The position numbers and the translations under genes are program-made. From an uncultured Subdoligranulum sp. (GTDB taxonomy: Bacteria; Bacillota; Clostridia; Oscillospirales; Ruminococcaceae), in assembly GCA_904374465.1 (NCBI GenBank), contig CAJFFY010000016.1:1-60417 (forward strand): a stretch of DNA of 60,417 bases, in the 5' to 3' direction. Positions 33,557 to 41,804 of the stretch are shown here, piece by piece; positions within the stretch are counted from its first letter, which is position 1; each line of letters starts with the position of its first letter. The notes under the pieces are model-generated. The model ran no database searches. It had not been told where the DNA came from and worked only from the letters and a program-made list of their open reading frames with translations.

Positions 33557-35272
33557 TTATTCCACATCCTGCAAAGCGGCGTAGTCCTGTTCGCCGGTGC
33601 GGACCTTGACCACCTTCGCCACGTTGTAGACGAAGATCTTGCCGTCGCCGATGTGGCCTGTGTACAAAGCCTTGGTGGCCGCGTCGATGATGGTATCCAC
33701 GGGGATCTTGCTGATGACCACTTCCACCTTGACCTTGGGCAGCAGGGTGGCGTCCACTTCGGCACCGCGGTATTTCTCGCCGCTGCCCTTCTGCAGGCCG
33801 CAGCCCATAACCTGGGTCACCGTCATGCCGGTGACGCCCACCTTGTTCAGCGCCTGTTTCAGGGCGTCGAACTTGGCCAGCCGGACAATGATGGAAACCT
33901 TGTGCATGCCGGAATCCAGTTCGGCGGGCAGCGGGGCTTCCTTCTGGACCTTGACGGCAGCAGCCACCTTGGCAGCGCTGGCCTTGTTGATGTCGTCCTC
34001 GCCCAGGTCGGTGTTTTCGTTCACATCCAGGTCGGCGTAGGTGGCGTCGTTGATGGCAAAGCCCGCGTAGGCGCTGGTCAGGCCGTGCTCGTGGATGTCC
34101 AGACCGTCAATCTCTTCCTGCTCGGTGACGCGCAGGCCGATGGTCTTTTTGATGAGGGTGAAGATGATGAACATGGAAACCAGAACCCAGACCAGCACGC
34201 TGAGCAGGCCCAGAACCTGGATGCCGAAGAAGGAGAAGCCGTGGCCGTAGAAGACGCCCTGGCTGGTGGAGAACAGGCCGGTGGCCAGGGTGCCCCAGGC
34301 ACCGTTGGCACAGTGGACCGAGACAGCGCCCACGGGGTCGTCGATCTTGGCCACATTGTCGAAGAATTCCACCGAGAAGATGCACAGAACACCGGCCACG
34401 ATGCCGATGATGGCGGCGCCGAACGGGTCGACCATGTCACAGCCGGCGGTGATGGCCACCAGGCCGGCCAGCGCGCCGTTGAAGGTCAGCGACACATCGG
34501 GCTTGCCGTAGCGGATCCAGGTGGTGATCAGGGCGGCGCAGGTAGCCAGAGCAGCCGCCAGGTTGGTGTTGAAGCAGATCAGGCCGGCAGAAACCATCGT
34601 GTCGTCGCCGGTCATGCTGACGGTGGAACCGCCGTTGAAACCGAACCAGCAGAACCACAGGATGAAGACGCCCAGCGCCATGGCGGTGAGGTTGTGGCCG
34701 GGAATGGCGCGGGCTTTGCCGTCCTTGCCGTACTTGCCGATGCGGGGGCCCAGCATCCAGGCGCCCAGGCAGGCGGTGACACCACCCACAAAGTGGACGG
34801 CGGTGGAACCGGCGAAGTCATGGAAGCCCAGCTGGCTCAGCCAGCCGCCGCCCCAGATCCAGTGGCCGGAGATGGGGTAGACGATCAGGCTGATGGCCGC
34901 CGAGTAAACGCAGTAGGCGCTGAACTTGGTGCGCTCGGCCATGGAGCCGGAAACGATGGTGGCGGCGGTGGCGCAGAACACCGTCTGGAACACCACGTAC
35001 ACCCACAGGGGCAGGCCGCCGAAATCGTAGCTGCCCTGAATGAACGGATCAAAACCACCGATGAAAGCGCCGGTGCCCGCAAACATTACACCGAAGCCCA
35101 CCAGCCAGAAGCAAGGCGTGCCGATACAGAAATCCATCATATTCTTCATCAGAATATTGCCGGTGTTTTTGGCACGTGTCAGGCCCGCTTCGCACAAAGC
35201 AAAACCTGCTTGCATGAAGAACACCATGAACGCCGCAACCAACGTCCAGGTTACATCTGCCGAATTGTACAT
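33557..35272 (-). CDS. amt: Ammonium transporter fused to a C-terminal PII signalling domain
   Basis: The 571-residue protein has two parts. Residues 1 to about 430 are an Amt channel with 11 predicted helices: the N-terminal MQAGFALCEAGLTRAKN, DFAGSTAVHFVGG with the first pore His, and the SVHCANGAWG His on the other pseudo-half. After a linker, the last 120 residues are a complete PII (GlnB/GlnK) domain: MHKVSIIVRLAKFDALKQAL, T-loop QKGSGEKYRGAEVDATLLPK, and RTGEQD at the end of the nucleotide site. The Tyr uridylylated in enteric PII (after RGAE) is Val here, so control probably occurs by ATP/ADP/2-oxoglutarate binding. The start ATG 35272 has AAGGGG 8 nt upstream. It moves ammonium with a built-in PII gate. 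Confidence 0.95.
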   Translation of the reverse strand: MYNSADVTWTLVAAFMVFFMQAGFALCEAGLTRAKNTGNILMKNMMDFCIGTPCFWLVGFGVMFAGTGAFIGGFDPFIQGSYDFGGLPLWVYVVFQTVFCATAATIVSGSMAERTKFSAYCVYSAAISLIVYPISGHWIWGGGWLSQLGFHDFAGSTAVHFVGGVTACLGAWMLGPRIGKYGKDGKARAIPGHNLTAMALGVFILWFCWFGFNGGSTVSMTGDDTMVSAGLICFNTNLAAALATCAALITTWIRYGKPDVSLTFNGALAGLVAITAGCDMVDPFGAAIIGIVAGVLCIFSVEFFDNVAKIDDPVGAVSVHCANGAWGTLATGLFSTSQGVFYGHGFSFFGIQVLGLLSVLVWVLVSMFIIFTLIKKTIGLRVTEQEEIDGLDIHEHGLTSAYAGFAINDATYADLDVNENTDLGEDDINKASAAKVAAAVKVQKEAPLPAELDSGMHKVSIIVRLAKFDALKQALNKVGVTGMTVTQVMGCGLQKGSGEKYRGAEVDATLLPKVKVEVVISKIPVDTIIDAATKALYTGHIGDGKIFVYNVAKVVKVRTGEQDYAALQDVE

Positions 35273-35304
35273 GAACATAACCCCTTTCTTTCCCCGGACA
35301 AACA

Positions 35305-35342
35305 CAAAGGCGCCGGGCAGATTCCTCCGCCCGGCGCCTTTG
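35305..35342 (-). promoter_or_regulatory. Strong hairpin in the Amt mRNA leader
   Basis: The 14 bp perfect stem CAAAGGCGCCGGGC and complement, with a 10 nt loop, lies 33 nt upstream of the start codon, between promoter and ribosome-binding site. On the minus strand TTTG rather than a full T tract follows, so it may be a leader stabiliser or attenuator rather than a terminator. Confidence 0.6.
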
Positions 35343-35362
35343 CCGTTTGTCTCGATGCGCTT

Positions 35363-35392
35363 ATGCTAGCACCATCCTATGCGCCCGGTCAA
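35363..35392 (-). promoter_or_regulatory. Promoter of amt
   Basis: On the minus strand TTGACC (35387-35392) and TAGCAT (35363-35368) are 18 bp apart, placing the leader hairpin inside the transcript. From 35400 to 35700 I see AT-rich sequence and no gene. Confidence 0.6.
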
Positions 35393-35707
35393 GCAATTTT
35401 TGCCCTTCTGCGCATTTTTTGGAATCTTGCTTTTCCGGCCCCGCGGGTTTCCCACCGTTTTTGGGCAACCTGACGAAGCAAAACTTCATTTTCTTTTGCA
35501 AATCTGTCTTCAACCAATGCACACACCCTGTCCTATTTTATTTTATTAAGTATACACCGGATTTTTCCCGCCCGGCTGGCCGGCAGCCCACGCCGGCAGT
35601 GTCTGCCGGCGCGGCGGGGTTCCGGTGCCCTCTCGTTCAACCCGCCAAACATTTCACCCCCTTCGTTAATTTTTTTGTAAAAAAATCTACCAAAAAAATC
35701 CACATTG

Positions 35708-35716
35708 TGGTATAAT
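35708..35716 (+). promoter_or_regulatory. Extended -10 promoter of the decarboxylase gamma/beta genes
   Basis: TGGTATAAT is a full extended -10 element 64 bp before ATG 35780. No good -35 is present, as is common with extended -10 promoters. AAAGGAGG precedes the start codon. Confidence 0.7.
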
Positions 35717-35779
35717 ACATTCAAATGTCGCTTGTGCAAAATTTAACATGGGTACTATGCCAAAAGGAGGAACTCCACT

Positions 35780-36193
35780 ATGCCGAACATTGCACTGCTG
35801 GCGCTGGAAGCCAGTGACGGCATCGTCGTACTGACCAGTATCGTGCTGGTTTTTGCGATGCTGATTGCCCTGTGCCTGATCATCATGATCGAAGGCAAAA
35901 TTTTTGACAGCATCAATCACAAGGCTGCCAAACCGCAGCCCCCCAAGCCGTCCAAGGCAGCGCCCCCGGCGCCGCCCAAACCGGCCCCCAAACCTCAGCC
36001 TCCCGTGGCCAAGGCCGCGGAAGGTGCCATTCCCGGCGAGGTCATCGCCGCCATTTCGGCTGCCGTTGCCTGTGTCATGGGCGAAGGTGCGGTGATTCAC
36101 GGCATCCGCCGCGTGACGAAGTCCGGCAAGGGATCCCGCCGCGGTGCCTGGGGTGACGCCGGCGTGCGGGAACACACCACGCCGTTTATGTAA
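35780..36193 (+). CDS. Na+-pumping decarboxylase gamma-type subunit (OadG family)
   Basis: The 137-residue protein has one membrane helix (VVLTSIVLVFAMLIALCLIIMI, residues about 15-36), a Pro/Lys/Ala-rich linker, then a short C-terminal segment GEVIAAISAAVACVMGEGA. This is the arrangement of OadG/GcdC-like gamma and delta subunits that hold the membrane complex together. It lies 12 bp before the beta subunit with AAGGAGGG between. No carboxyltransferase alpha subunit or biotin carrier gene follows, so the substrate (oxaloacetate, methylmalonyl-CoA or glutaconyl-CoA) is not determined. Confidence 0.85.
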   Translation: MPNIALLALEASDGIVVLTSIVLVFAMLIALCLIIMIEGKIFDSINHKAAKPQPPKPSKAAPPAPPKPAPKPQPPVAKAAEGAIPGEVIAAISAAVACVMGEGAVIHGIRRVTKSGKGSRRGAWGDAGVREHTTPFM

Positions 36194-36205
36194 GGAGGGC
36201 TGACC

Positions 36206-37396
36206 ATGGGTGCGATTTTTACCAACATTGCCGAGATTTTCGGCAATTCCGGTTGGGCACAGATTTTCTTCACCGAGGGCGGCTGGAAATATGCGGTCAT
36301 GCTGGCGGTTGCCTGCGTGCTGCTCTACCTGGCCATCGTCAAGCAGTTTGAACCGTTGCTGCTGCTGCCCATCGGCTTCGGCATGCTGATGACCAACCTG
36401 CCGCTGGACGGCATTTTCCACATCGAGATCTTCCTCAACGAGACCAACCACATCAACTGGGAGCTGCTGGGCAGTTCCGGCGGCATGGTGGACTATATTT
36501 ACTTAGGCGTCAAGCTGGGCATCTATCCCCCGCTGATCTTCCTGGGCATCGGTACCATGACCGACTTCACCCCGCTGATCGCCCGTCCGTCCAGCCTGCT
36601 GCTGGGTGCGGCGGCCCAGCTGGGCATCTTCTTCACCTTCATCGGTGCCAAGATCCTGGGCTTCACCAACCAGGAAGCTTCCTCCATCGGCATCATCGGC
36701 GGTGCCGACGGTCCCACGGCCATCTTTGTCACCACCCGTCTGGCGCCCCATCTGCTGGGTTCCATTGCGGTGGCGGCCTACTGTTACATGGCCCTGGTGC
36801 CGGTCATCCAGCCGCCCATCATGCGGTTCCTGACCACCGAAAAAGAGCGTCAGATCGTCATGACGGCGCCGCGCCAGGTTTCCAAGACCGAAAAGATCCT
36901 CTTCCCCATCATTGTCACCATCATTGTTTCGCTGACGTTGCCTGACGCCGCCATCCTGGTGGGCTGCCTGATGATGGGCAACCTGATGAAGGAATCCGGC
37001 GTGGTCGAGCGTATCACCAAGACCGCCGGCAACGAACTGATGAACATCATCACGATTTTCCTGGGCTTCTCGGTGGGCTGCACCACCAACGCCTCCACCT
37101 TCCTGACCCTCCAGACCGTCGAGATCATCATCTTGGGCGTCATTGCCTTCGGTGTGGGCACCGCGGGCGGCGTGTTGCTGGGCAAGGTCATGTGCGCGGT
37201 CACCGGCGGCAAGATCAACCCGCTGATCGGTTCGGCCGGCGTGTCCGCCGTGCCCATGGCGGCCCGTGTCAGCCAGAAGGTCGGCCAGGAATACAATCCC
37301 CGCAACTACCTGCTCATGCATGCCATGGGTCCCAACGTGGCGGGTGTTATCGGTTCCGCGGTGGCGGCCGGTATCCTGATCAATATGTTCGGCTGA
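36206..37396 (+). CDS. Na+-translocating decarboxylase beta subunit
   Basis: The 396-residue integral membrane protein of the OadB/GcdB/MmdB family has about nine to eleven helices. Family signatures include IGTMTDFTPLIARPSSLLLGAAAQLGIF, the Na+-site motif GIIGGADGPTAIF, and NAGNPL-region equivalents such as GCTTNASTFL. The C-terminus HAMGPNVAGVIGSAVAAG is also diagnostic. The subunit decarboxylates carboxybiotin and exports two Na+ ions, building a sodium gradient in an anaerobe. It is co-transcribed with the gamma subunit and followed by a terminator. Confidence 0.93.
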   Translation: MGAIFTNIAEIFGNSGWAQIFFTEGGWKYAVMLAVACVLLYLAIVKQFEPLLLLPIGFGMLMTNLPLDGIFHIEIFLNETNHINWELLGSSGGMVDYIYLGVKLGIYPPLIFLGIGTMTDFTPLIARPSSLLLGAAAQLGIFFTFIGAKILGFTNQEASSIGIIGGADGPTAIFVTTRLAPHLLGSIAVAAYCYMALVPVIQPPIMRFLTTEKERQIVMTAPRQVSKTEKILFPIIVTIIVSLTLPDAAILVGCLMMGNLMKESGVVERITKTAGNELMNIITIFLGFSVGCTTNASTFLTLQTVEIIILGVIAFGVGTAGGVLLGKVMCAVTGGKINPLIGSAGVSAVPMAARVSQKVGQEYNPRNYLLMHAMGPNVAGVIGSAVAAGILINMFG

Positions 37397-37419
37397 TTTT
37401 CAACACCTGTGTGGAAAAC

Positions 37420-37453
37420 AATCCCGGTCGGGACTTCCCGGCCGGGATTTTTG
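37420..37453 (+). terminator. Intrinsic terminator of the decarboxylase operon
   Basis: AATCCCGGTCGGG / CCCGGCCGGGATT pairs over 13 bp with one G-U, then TTTTT. The remaining 37454-37640 holds no gene; it includes two copies of CCGGAGCCGCAACCGG. Confidence 0.85.
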
Positions 37454-37658
37454 TACACGAATGTCCAATTTTACAAAATGTTCATATCAAAATCATAGTT
37501 TCTTCGTAGTTATCCTGTATCTTTATAGGCACAGGGAACCGGAGCCGCAACCGGAACCCTGGAACATGATTCCTCCTCACACCAAACCGATACCCCAAAT
37601 GCCCCCGCCCGGAGCCGCAACCGGACGGGGGCGATGCTTTGTCCCGAGGTTTCTGTTT

Positions 37659-37682
37659 GTTCCTTCTTTGCAAAGAAGGAAC
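37659..37682 (+). repeat. Family A palindrome left of a terminator cassette
   Basis: Perfect 24 bp palindrome, arms GTTCCTTCTTTG and complement, with outer arm CGAAGAAATTCC on the right, facing the terminator at 37698-37737. Confidence 0.87.
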
Positions 37683-37697
37683 CGAAGAAATTCCAAA

Positions 37698-37737
37698 CAA
37701 AAATATCCCGCAGGGAAATTCCCTGCGGGATATTTTT
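37698..37737. terminator. Bidirectional terminator bracketed by family A palindromes
   Basis: ATATCCCGCAGGG / CCCTGCGGGATAT has a 5-base loop with A and T tracts on each side. It lies between palindromes 37659 and 37754. Confidence 0.9.
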
Positions 37738-37753
37738 AATTAGAGTTCTTTTG

Positions 37754-37777
37754 GTTCTTTTCTTGCAAGAAAAGAAC
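37754..37777 (-). repeat. Family A palindrome after the alpha/beta hydrolase
   Basis: Perfect 24 bp palindrome, arms GTTCTTTTCTTG and complement, 10 nt past the minus-strand stop, with outer arm GAGTTCTTTTG on the left. Confidence 0.87.
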
Positions 37778-37787
37778 AAACACACGC

Positions 37788-38729
37788 TCAGGACAAGGTA
37801 TCCCGCAGGAAGGTTTCGGTGGCTTCCCGCAGGGCCTGGTCCATAACGGGGGTCTGGGGGTCTTCCTTGCCGGAGGGCCCGAAGTAGTTATGGTCGCCGT
37901 CCACAAAGGGGTCCAGCACCACCTGGCTGTCGGGCAGGCTTTCCACGGTGGCGATGGTCTCGGCCACGGTCTGTTCGGTGAACAGCGTTTCGTGGCCCGC
38001 GTAGGTCAGCAGCACCGGCAGTCCGGCTTCCCGCAGGGCGGCGTTGGGGTCGCTGTTCTGCATTTCCTGCACAAAGACGTCGCTGATCTCGGTATTCCAC
38101 TTGGGGGCGGACACCTTGCCGTTGGCCAGGGCCTCGGCGGCCATGGCTTCCACCTGGCTGAAATCGTCAATGTTCAGAAATTCCAGGCCCTGCAGCCCGG
38201 TGCCGTTGGCGGGGCTCCACAGGACCAGGGCATCCACGGGGTAGCTGCCCTGCTGGGGGTACAGGCTGGCCAGACGCCCGCCCATGCTGTGCCCCACCAG
38301 CGCGATGGGCCCGTCCAGGCCGTAGGTCTGCTGCATGTAGGCGATGATGGAATCCACATCCTGGGTCATGTTGCCCAGCGTGTAGGCGGTGTCGGGCTCG
38401 GCGCTTTCCCCGCAGCCGGCAAAGTCCATCCGCACGCTGGCCATGCCCTGCTCGGCCAGGTCCTGGGCCAGCTGGGTGAAGTGGGTGTCTCCGCCCCGGT
38501 TGCCGGTAAAGCCATGGCACAATACCACCAGCGGCGTCTCGTCATTGCGGGACAGCTTGCCCGGCATCTGGATGGTCGCGGGAATCGTTCCCCGCTGCCC
38601 GGGAATCTCCAGCGTTTCCGGTTTCGGCAGGGGCAGCAGCACCGCCAGCGCCCCCGCAATGCACAACGCAATGACCGCTATGCAGCCCCACAGCAAAATC
38701 ATCGCACGCCGTTTGTTGTTTTGTTTCAT
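37788..38729 (-). CDS. Membrane-anchored alpha/beta hydrolase
   Basis: The 313-residue protein has an N-terminal uncleaved signal or anchor (ILLWGCIAVIALCIAGALAVLL), followed by an extracellular alpha/beta-hydrolase domain. LVVLCHGFTGNRGG is the oxyanion region, GHSMGGRLA holds the nucleophile Ser (about residue 150), and VDGDHNYFG near the C-terminus supplies His. The acid residue is likely the Asp in the loop after LLTYAGHETLF. It resembles the DUF1749/feruloyl-esterase-like serine hydrolases; the substrate is unknown, with esterase or peptidase both possible. It is monocistronic, flanked by family A palindromes. Confidence 0.85.
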   Translation of the reverse strand: MKQNNKRRAMILLWGCIAVIALCIAGALAVLLPLPKPETLEIPGQRGTIPATIQMPGKLSRNDETPLVVLCHGFTGNRGGDTHFTQLAQDLAEQGMASVRMDFAGCGESAEPDTAYTLGNMTQDVDSIIAYMQQTYGLDGPIALVGHSMGGRLASLYPQQGSYPVDALVLWSPANGTGLQGLEFLNIDDFSQVEAMAAEALANGKVSAPKWNTEISDVFVQEMQNSDPNAALREAGLPVLLTYAGHETLFTEQTVAETIATVESLPDSQVVLDPFVDGDHNYFGPSGKEDPQTPVMDQALREATETFLRDTLS

Positions 38730-38811
38730 GGTCGCCTCCTTTTCGTCTGTACCGGTTCATACCACCATTAAAACCAATTCGGACCCGTTTGTCAATATTC
38801 CTTTGTTCCTT

Positions 38812-38835
38812 GTTCCTTCTTTGCAAAGAAGGAAC
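38812..38835 (+). repeat. Family A palindrome upstream of the hydrolase
   Basis: Perfect 24 bp palindrome, arms GTTCCTTCTTTG and complement, with CGAAGAAACTCC on the right and one spacer unit (CACCCGCGCCGACGCCG) to about 38893. It is not at a gene 3' end. Confidence 0.85.
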
Positions 38836-38895
38836 CGAAGAAACTCCAGACCGGATTCACTGGGCAACACGGGCACCACCCGCGCCGACGCCGAC

Positions 38896-39194
38896 AGTTT
38901 TCCCCCGCCTCCCTATTTTTTGTGGAAAACGCTTCTGCCCGTCCTGGCCGACCTCCACGGTGTTCCGTCCGCGGCAGTTTTCCCGCAATAGCCGCAAAGT
39001 TTTCCCCGACCTGCTCCCCGTTTGTGGAAAACTTCCCCGAAAAAGCGGAAAATTTCCCCCTTCCGGCGGCTTTTCCGGGGCAAATTTCTGCCTCTTGCCT
39101 CCCTATAGCCCCCATCCTCCCGAAAATCCCGCAGATTTTCCCCAACCGGTCTCCCCTTTGTGGAAAACCTTCCTCCACAAAACCAAAACCGCAC
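38896..39194. other. Gene-free stretch with repeated TGTGGAAAA motifs
   Basis: No gene is apparent in 38730-39283. The stretch is biased toward TTTTCC/GGAAAA and holds TGTGGAAAA at 38921-38929, 39023-39031 and 39159-39167, with a fourth at 39238-39246. Each is one base from the consensus DnaA box (TGTGGATAA when read this way). Confidence 0.5.
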
Positions 39195-39236
39195 AAAAAA
39201 ACATGCCCACCGGGTTTTCCACCCGGTGGGCATGTT
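39195..39236 (-). terminator. Intrinsic terminator of the rpmH-jag operon
   Basis: The 14 bp stem ACATGCCCACCGGG and complement, loop TTTTCCA, is followed on the minus strand by seven T. It ends leftward transcription from the origin-side operon. Confidence 0.9.
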
Positions 39237-39254
39237 TTGTGGAAAATTCTTTTG

Positions 39255-39278
39255 GTTCTTTTCTTACAAGAAAAGAAC
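39255..39278 (-). repeat. Family A palindrome after jag
   Basis: 24 bp palindrome, arms GTTCTTTTCTT, with one central mismatch, 5 nt beyond the jag stop codon, oriented with the gene. Confidence 0.82.
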
Positions 39279-39283
39279 GGGAC

Positions 39284-40402
39284 TTACAGTTCGATCTTGC
39301 CGAAGGCGAAATCGTCCCCGTCATGGATGCGCTCGGTCACCTTGGGGGCCATAGGCTGGGCATTGGGGTCACGGGGCGCGTCGGCAAATTCACGGCCCGG
39401 CACGCTGGACCGGGGTCCGCGGCTGCCGCCCTCGCGGCGGGGTCCGCGTCCACTGCGGCCGCCACGGCCATCCCGACGCCCACCGCGGCCACCGTCACGA
39501 CGACCGCCACGACCGCCCTCACGGCGTCCGCCGCGGGCGTTGCGGCCGTTGTCACGGTCGGGCAGGTTGCTGGCGTTGGGGTCGGTGGAATAGATCACCA
39601 CGCGGCGGGCGGGGCCTTCGCCCTTGCTCTCGCTGCGCACACCCTCGATGTCCGCCACGGCGGTGTGGATGATGTGCCGCTCGTAGGGGTTCATGGGTTC
39701 CATCTCATAGTAGCAGCCGGTGCGGATCACCCGCTCGGCGATGCGGCGGGCCAGGGCAGCCAGGTCGTCCTCCCGCTTGCCGCGGTAGCCGCCCACATCC
39801 AGGCCCAGCTTCACATAGGGGCCGTCCATCCGGTTGACCACCAGGCTGGCCAGGTAGGACAGGCTTTCCATCGTCTCGCCGCGGCGGCCGATCAACGCAC
39901 CCATGTGGTTGCCGGTCACCCGCAGGATGGTGGCCTCCCCCTTCTTCAGGGCCGAGAAGGCAAAGTCCTCCACGCCCATCAGCTTGAAGATGGGGCTCAG
40001 GTAGTCCACGGCGGCCTGCAGACGGGCGTCGGCGTCGATGTCCAGCGGCACTTCCTCGTCGGCAGCGGGCTGGGCCTGCTCCGGTTCCTGTGCCGGGGCG
40101 GCAGAGTCCTCAGCGGGCTGTTCCGCAACGGCCGGTTCTTCGTCGGCAGGGGCAGCCGGTGCGGCGGCTTCTTCCGGTACCGGAGTGGGGGCGGGGGTTT
40201 CCGCGGGGGCGGCCGGGGTTTCGGTCTCCGGTTCCTCCACAGTCACCCGCACCTTGGCGGGGATGGTTTTGAACAGTTTGCGGGCGGGGAATTCCAGAAC
40301 TTCATAGCTGACGTTGAGATCGTTGCGATCCACGCCCAGCGCCTCGCAGGCAGCCTCCACGGCGGCCTCCACGGTGCGGGCGCTCATTTCCATGCTGCGC
40401 AT
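39284..40402 (-). CDS. jag: Jag/KhpB RNA-binding protein with an RGG-rich C-terminal tail
   Basis: The 372-residue protein has a Jag-N domain (residues 1-55, TVEAAVEAACEALGVDRNDLNV), a long acidic Pro/Ala/Glu linker, a KH domain (ATILRVTGNHMGALIGRRGETMESL, with the GxxG-type loop GRRG) and an R3H domain (ERHIIHTAVADIEGVRSESKGEG). KhpB with KhpA binds many RNAs and affects cell division. Beyond R3H is an extra 100 residues: an Arg/Gly block (GGRREGGRGGRRDGGRGG and more, to about residue 345) followed by an acidic end, absent in typical Jag. ATG 40402 has AAGGAGGG 7 nt upstream. It is the last gene of the rpmH operon. Confidence 0.92.
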   Translation of the reverse strand: MRSMEMSARTVEAAVEAACEALGVDRNDLNVSYEVLEFPARKLFKTIPAKVRVTVEEPETETPAAPAETPAPTPVPEEAAAPAAPADEEPAVAEQPAEDSAAPAQEPEQAQPAADEEVPLDIDADARLQAAVDYLSPIFKLMGVEDFAFSALKKGEATILRVTGNHMGALIGRRGETMESLSYLASLVVNRMDGPYVKLGLDVGGYRGKREDDLAALARRIAERVIRTGCYYEMEPMNPYERHIIHTAVADIEGVRSESKGEGPARRVVIYSTDPNASNLPDRDNGRNARGGRREGGRGGRRDGGRGGRRDGRGGRSGRGPRREGGSRGPRSSVPGREFADAPRDPNAQPMAPKVTERIHDGDDFAFGKIEL

Positions 40403-40414
40403 TGCGCTCCCTCC

Positions 40415-41434
40415 TTACTGATTCAACGGTGTGGTCCGTTCGTCCTTGTACAGTTCGGCCTCGCGCTTGCGGGCCAGTTCCAGGCGCAGCTTGTTGGCTT
40501 CGCCACCCGTGACTTCCTTGGTGACGGTCTTGCCGTTCTCCTCCACGGTCACGGTCTTTTTCTTTTTCTTCTCGGCGCGTTTGGCGGCCAGCTCGGCCTC
40601 ATACTGGGCCTTGAACTTTTCGGGGCTGTAGATGCGGTAGGTCACAAAGCTCTGGCCGATCTGGAACAGGTTGGACACACCGTAGTACAGCGAGAAACCG
40701 ACGGGGGCATTGAAGCAGAAGGACACGAACATCAGGTTCATGACCCACATCATGATCTTCATGCTGCCCTGCATCTGGCTGCTCATACCGGACAGTTTCT
40801 GGGTAAAGATGTAGCTGACGATCATCGTCACGGCGGCGATGATGGGGAAGATGGCGATGGGCGTGATGTGGAAACCGGGGATATCGCACATGTCCATGCC
40901 GAAGAACATCGTGTTGAAGTTCTTGATTTCGGCCACCACGTCGGGGGCAATGATGTCGGGGCTGATGGCCGCGCCGTTGTGGATGGCCTGGATCAGCGAG
41001 GTTTGCATGTTGGTGGCGTTGGCGGTGGCGATGCCCAGCGCCTCACAGGCAGCCTTGACCGCATCGTTGGAAACGCCGAAGATGTAATGTACCGGATAAT
41101 ACACGACGCCCAGGAAGCCGAACAGCACCAGCATGGTCAGCAGCATGGGCAGACAGCCGGCCATGGGGTTGAACCCGTGTTCCTGCTGCAGCTTCATCAG
41201 TTCTTCCTGCTGCTTTTCGGGGTTGTTCTTGTACTTTTGCTGGATTTCGTTCATCAGCGGCTGGAACACCGACATCTTGGCGGTGGATTTCTGCTGGTGG
41301 ATCGCCAGCGGGAAGAGCAGCAGCTTGATGATCAGGGTGGCAACGATCATCGTTGCCGCGTAGTTGCCGATGAAGTTGTACAGGATCTTCACCAGCGGGC
41401 CCAGAATGATGGCCAGAAAGTAGAAAATTTGCAT
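40415..41434 (-). CDS. yidC: Membrane protein insertase YidC/OxaI
   Basis: The 339-residue protein is of the short Gram-positive type without the large periplasmic domain. FLAIILGPLVKILYNFIGNYAATMIVATLIIKLLLFPLAIHQQKSTAKM is the conserved first core helix and cytosolic hairpin, with Arg/Lys-rich coiled segment EIQQKYKNNPEKQQEEL. CLPMLLTMLVLFGFLGVVYYP and PVGFSLYYGVSNLFQIGQS are further core helices. The basic cytosolic tail (AKRAEKKKKKTV) is expected to contact ribosomes. It inserts and folds membrane proteins with or without SecYEG. Upstream is a 434 bp gap to yidD. Confidence 0.95.
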   Translation of the reverse strand: MQIFYFLAIILGPLVKILYNFIGNYAATMIVATLIIKLLLFPLAIHQQKSTAKMSVFQPLMNEIQQKYKNNPEKQQEELMKLQQEHGFNPMAGCLPMLLTMLVLFGFLGVVYYPVHYIFGVSNDAVKAACEALGIATANATNMQTSLIQAIHNGAAISPDIIAPDVVAEIKNFNTMFFGMDMCDIPGFHITPIAIFPIIAAVTMIVSYIFTQKLSGMSSQMQGSMKIMMWVMNLMFVSFCFNAPVGFSLYYGVSNLFQIGQSFVTYRIYSPEKFKAQYEAELAAKRAEKKKKKTVTVEENGKTVTKEVTGGEANKLRLELARKREAELYKDERTTPLNQ

Positions 41435-41804
41435 AGCTTGTCCATTCTGCCCCGGCTGCGCCCGGAAGCGTGTATTTTAACGTAGGTCTTTGCCGCGCAG
41501 CGCAAAGACATGAGAGGCATAAATAAAAACGTTTTGTTCCTTCTTTGCAAAGAAGGAACCGAAGAAACTCCAAACAATTTTCCACAGGCAGTATCGGGAA
41601 TGTGGAAAACAAGCCGGATTTTTCCCGTCACGGGGGTCCGGGAACCCCCGGATTGTAAGTGGAGCACCGCCAAAACGGCAGGAAAAACAGTCTCTCCAGG
41701 CGTTTTTCCCCGTTTTGGCGTGGGCGACTTCTTCTTTGGGGGTCTTGGGGGCGTGCAGCCCCCAAGCCGTGCCCCGCGCCTCGGAACTAGCGGCGACTTT
41801 TTCG
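41435..41804. other. yidD-yidC gap with hairpins, no gene
   Basis: It holds a family A palindrome at 41536-41559 (arms GTTCCTTCTTTG, facing right), an inverted pair of DnaA-box-like 9-mers (TTTTCCACA 41578-41586, TGTGGAAAA 41601-41609), and a long hairpin at 41668-41720 (arms CGCCAAAACGG with GAAAAAC/GTTTTTC inside). The long hairpin could process or attenuate the mRNA between yidD and yidC. Confidence 0.6.

Noticed and set aside
39284..41485. Plus-strand frame spanning jag and yidC
   Set aside because: Contradicts two conserved genes on the minus strand; its Gly/His-rich translation is an artefact of the RGG and Pro/Ala codons.
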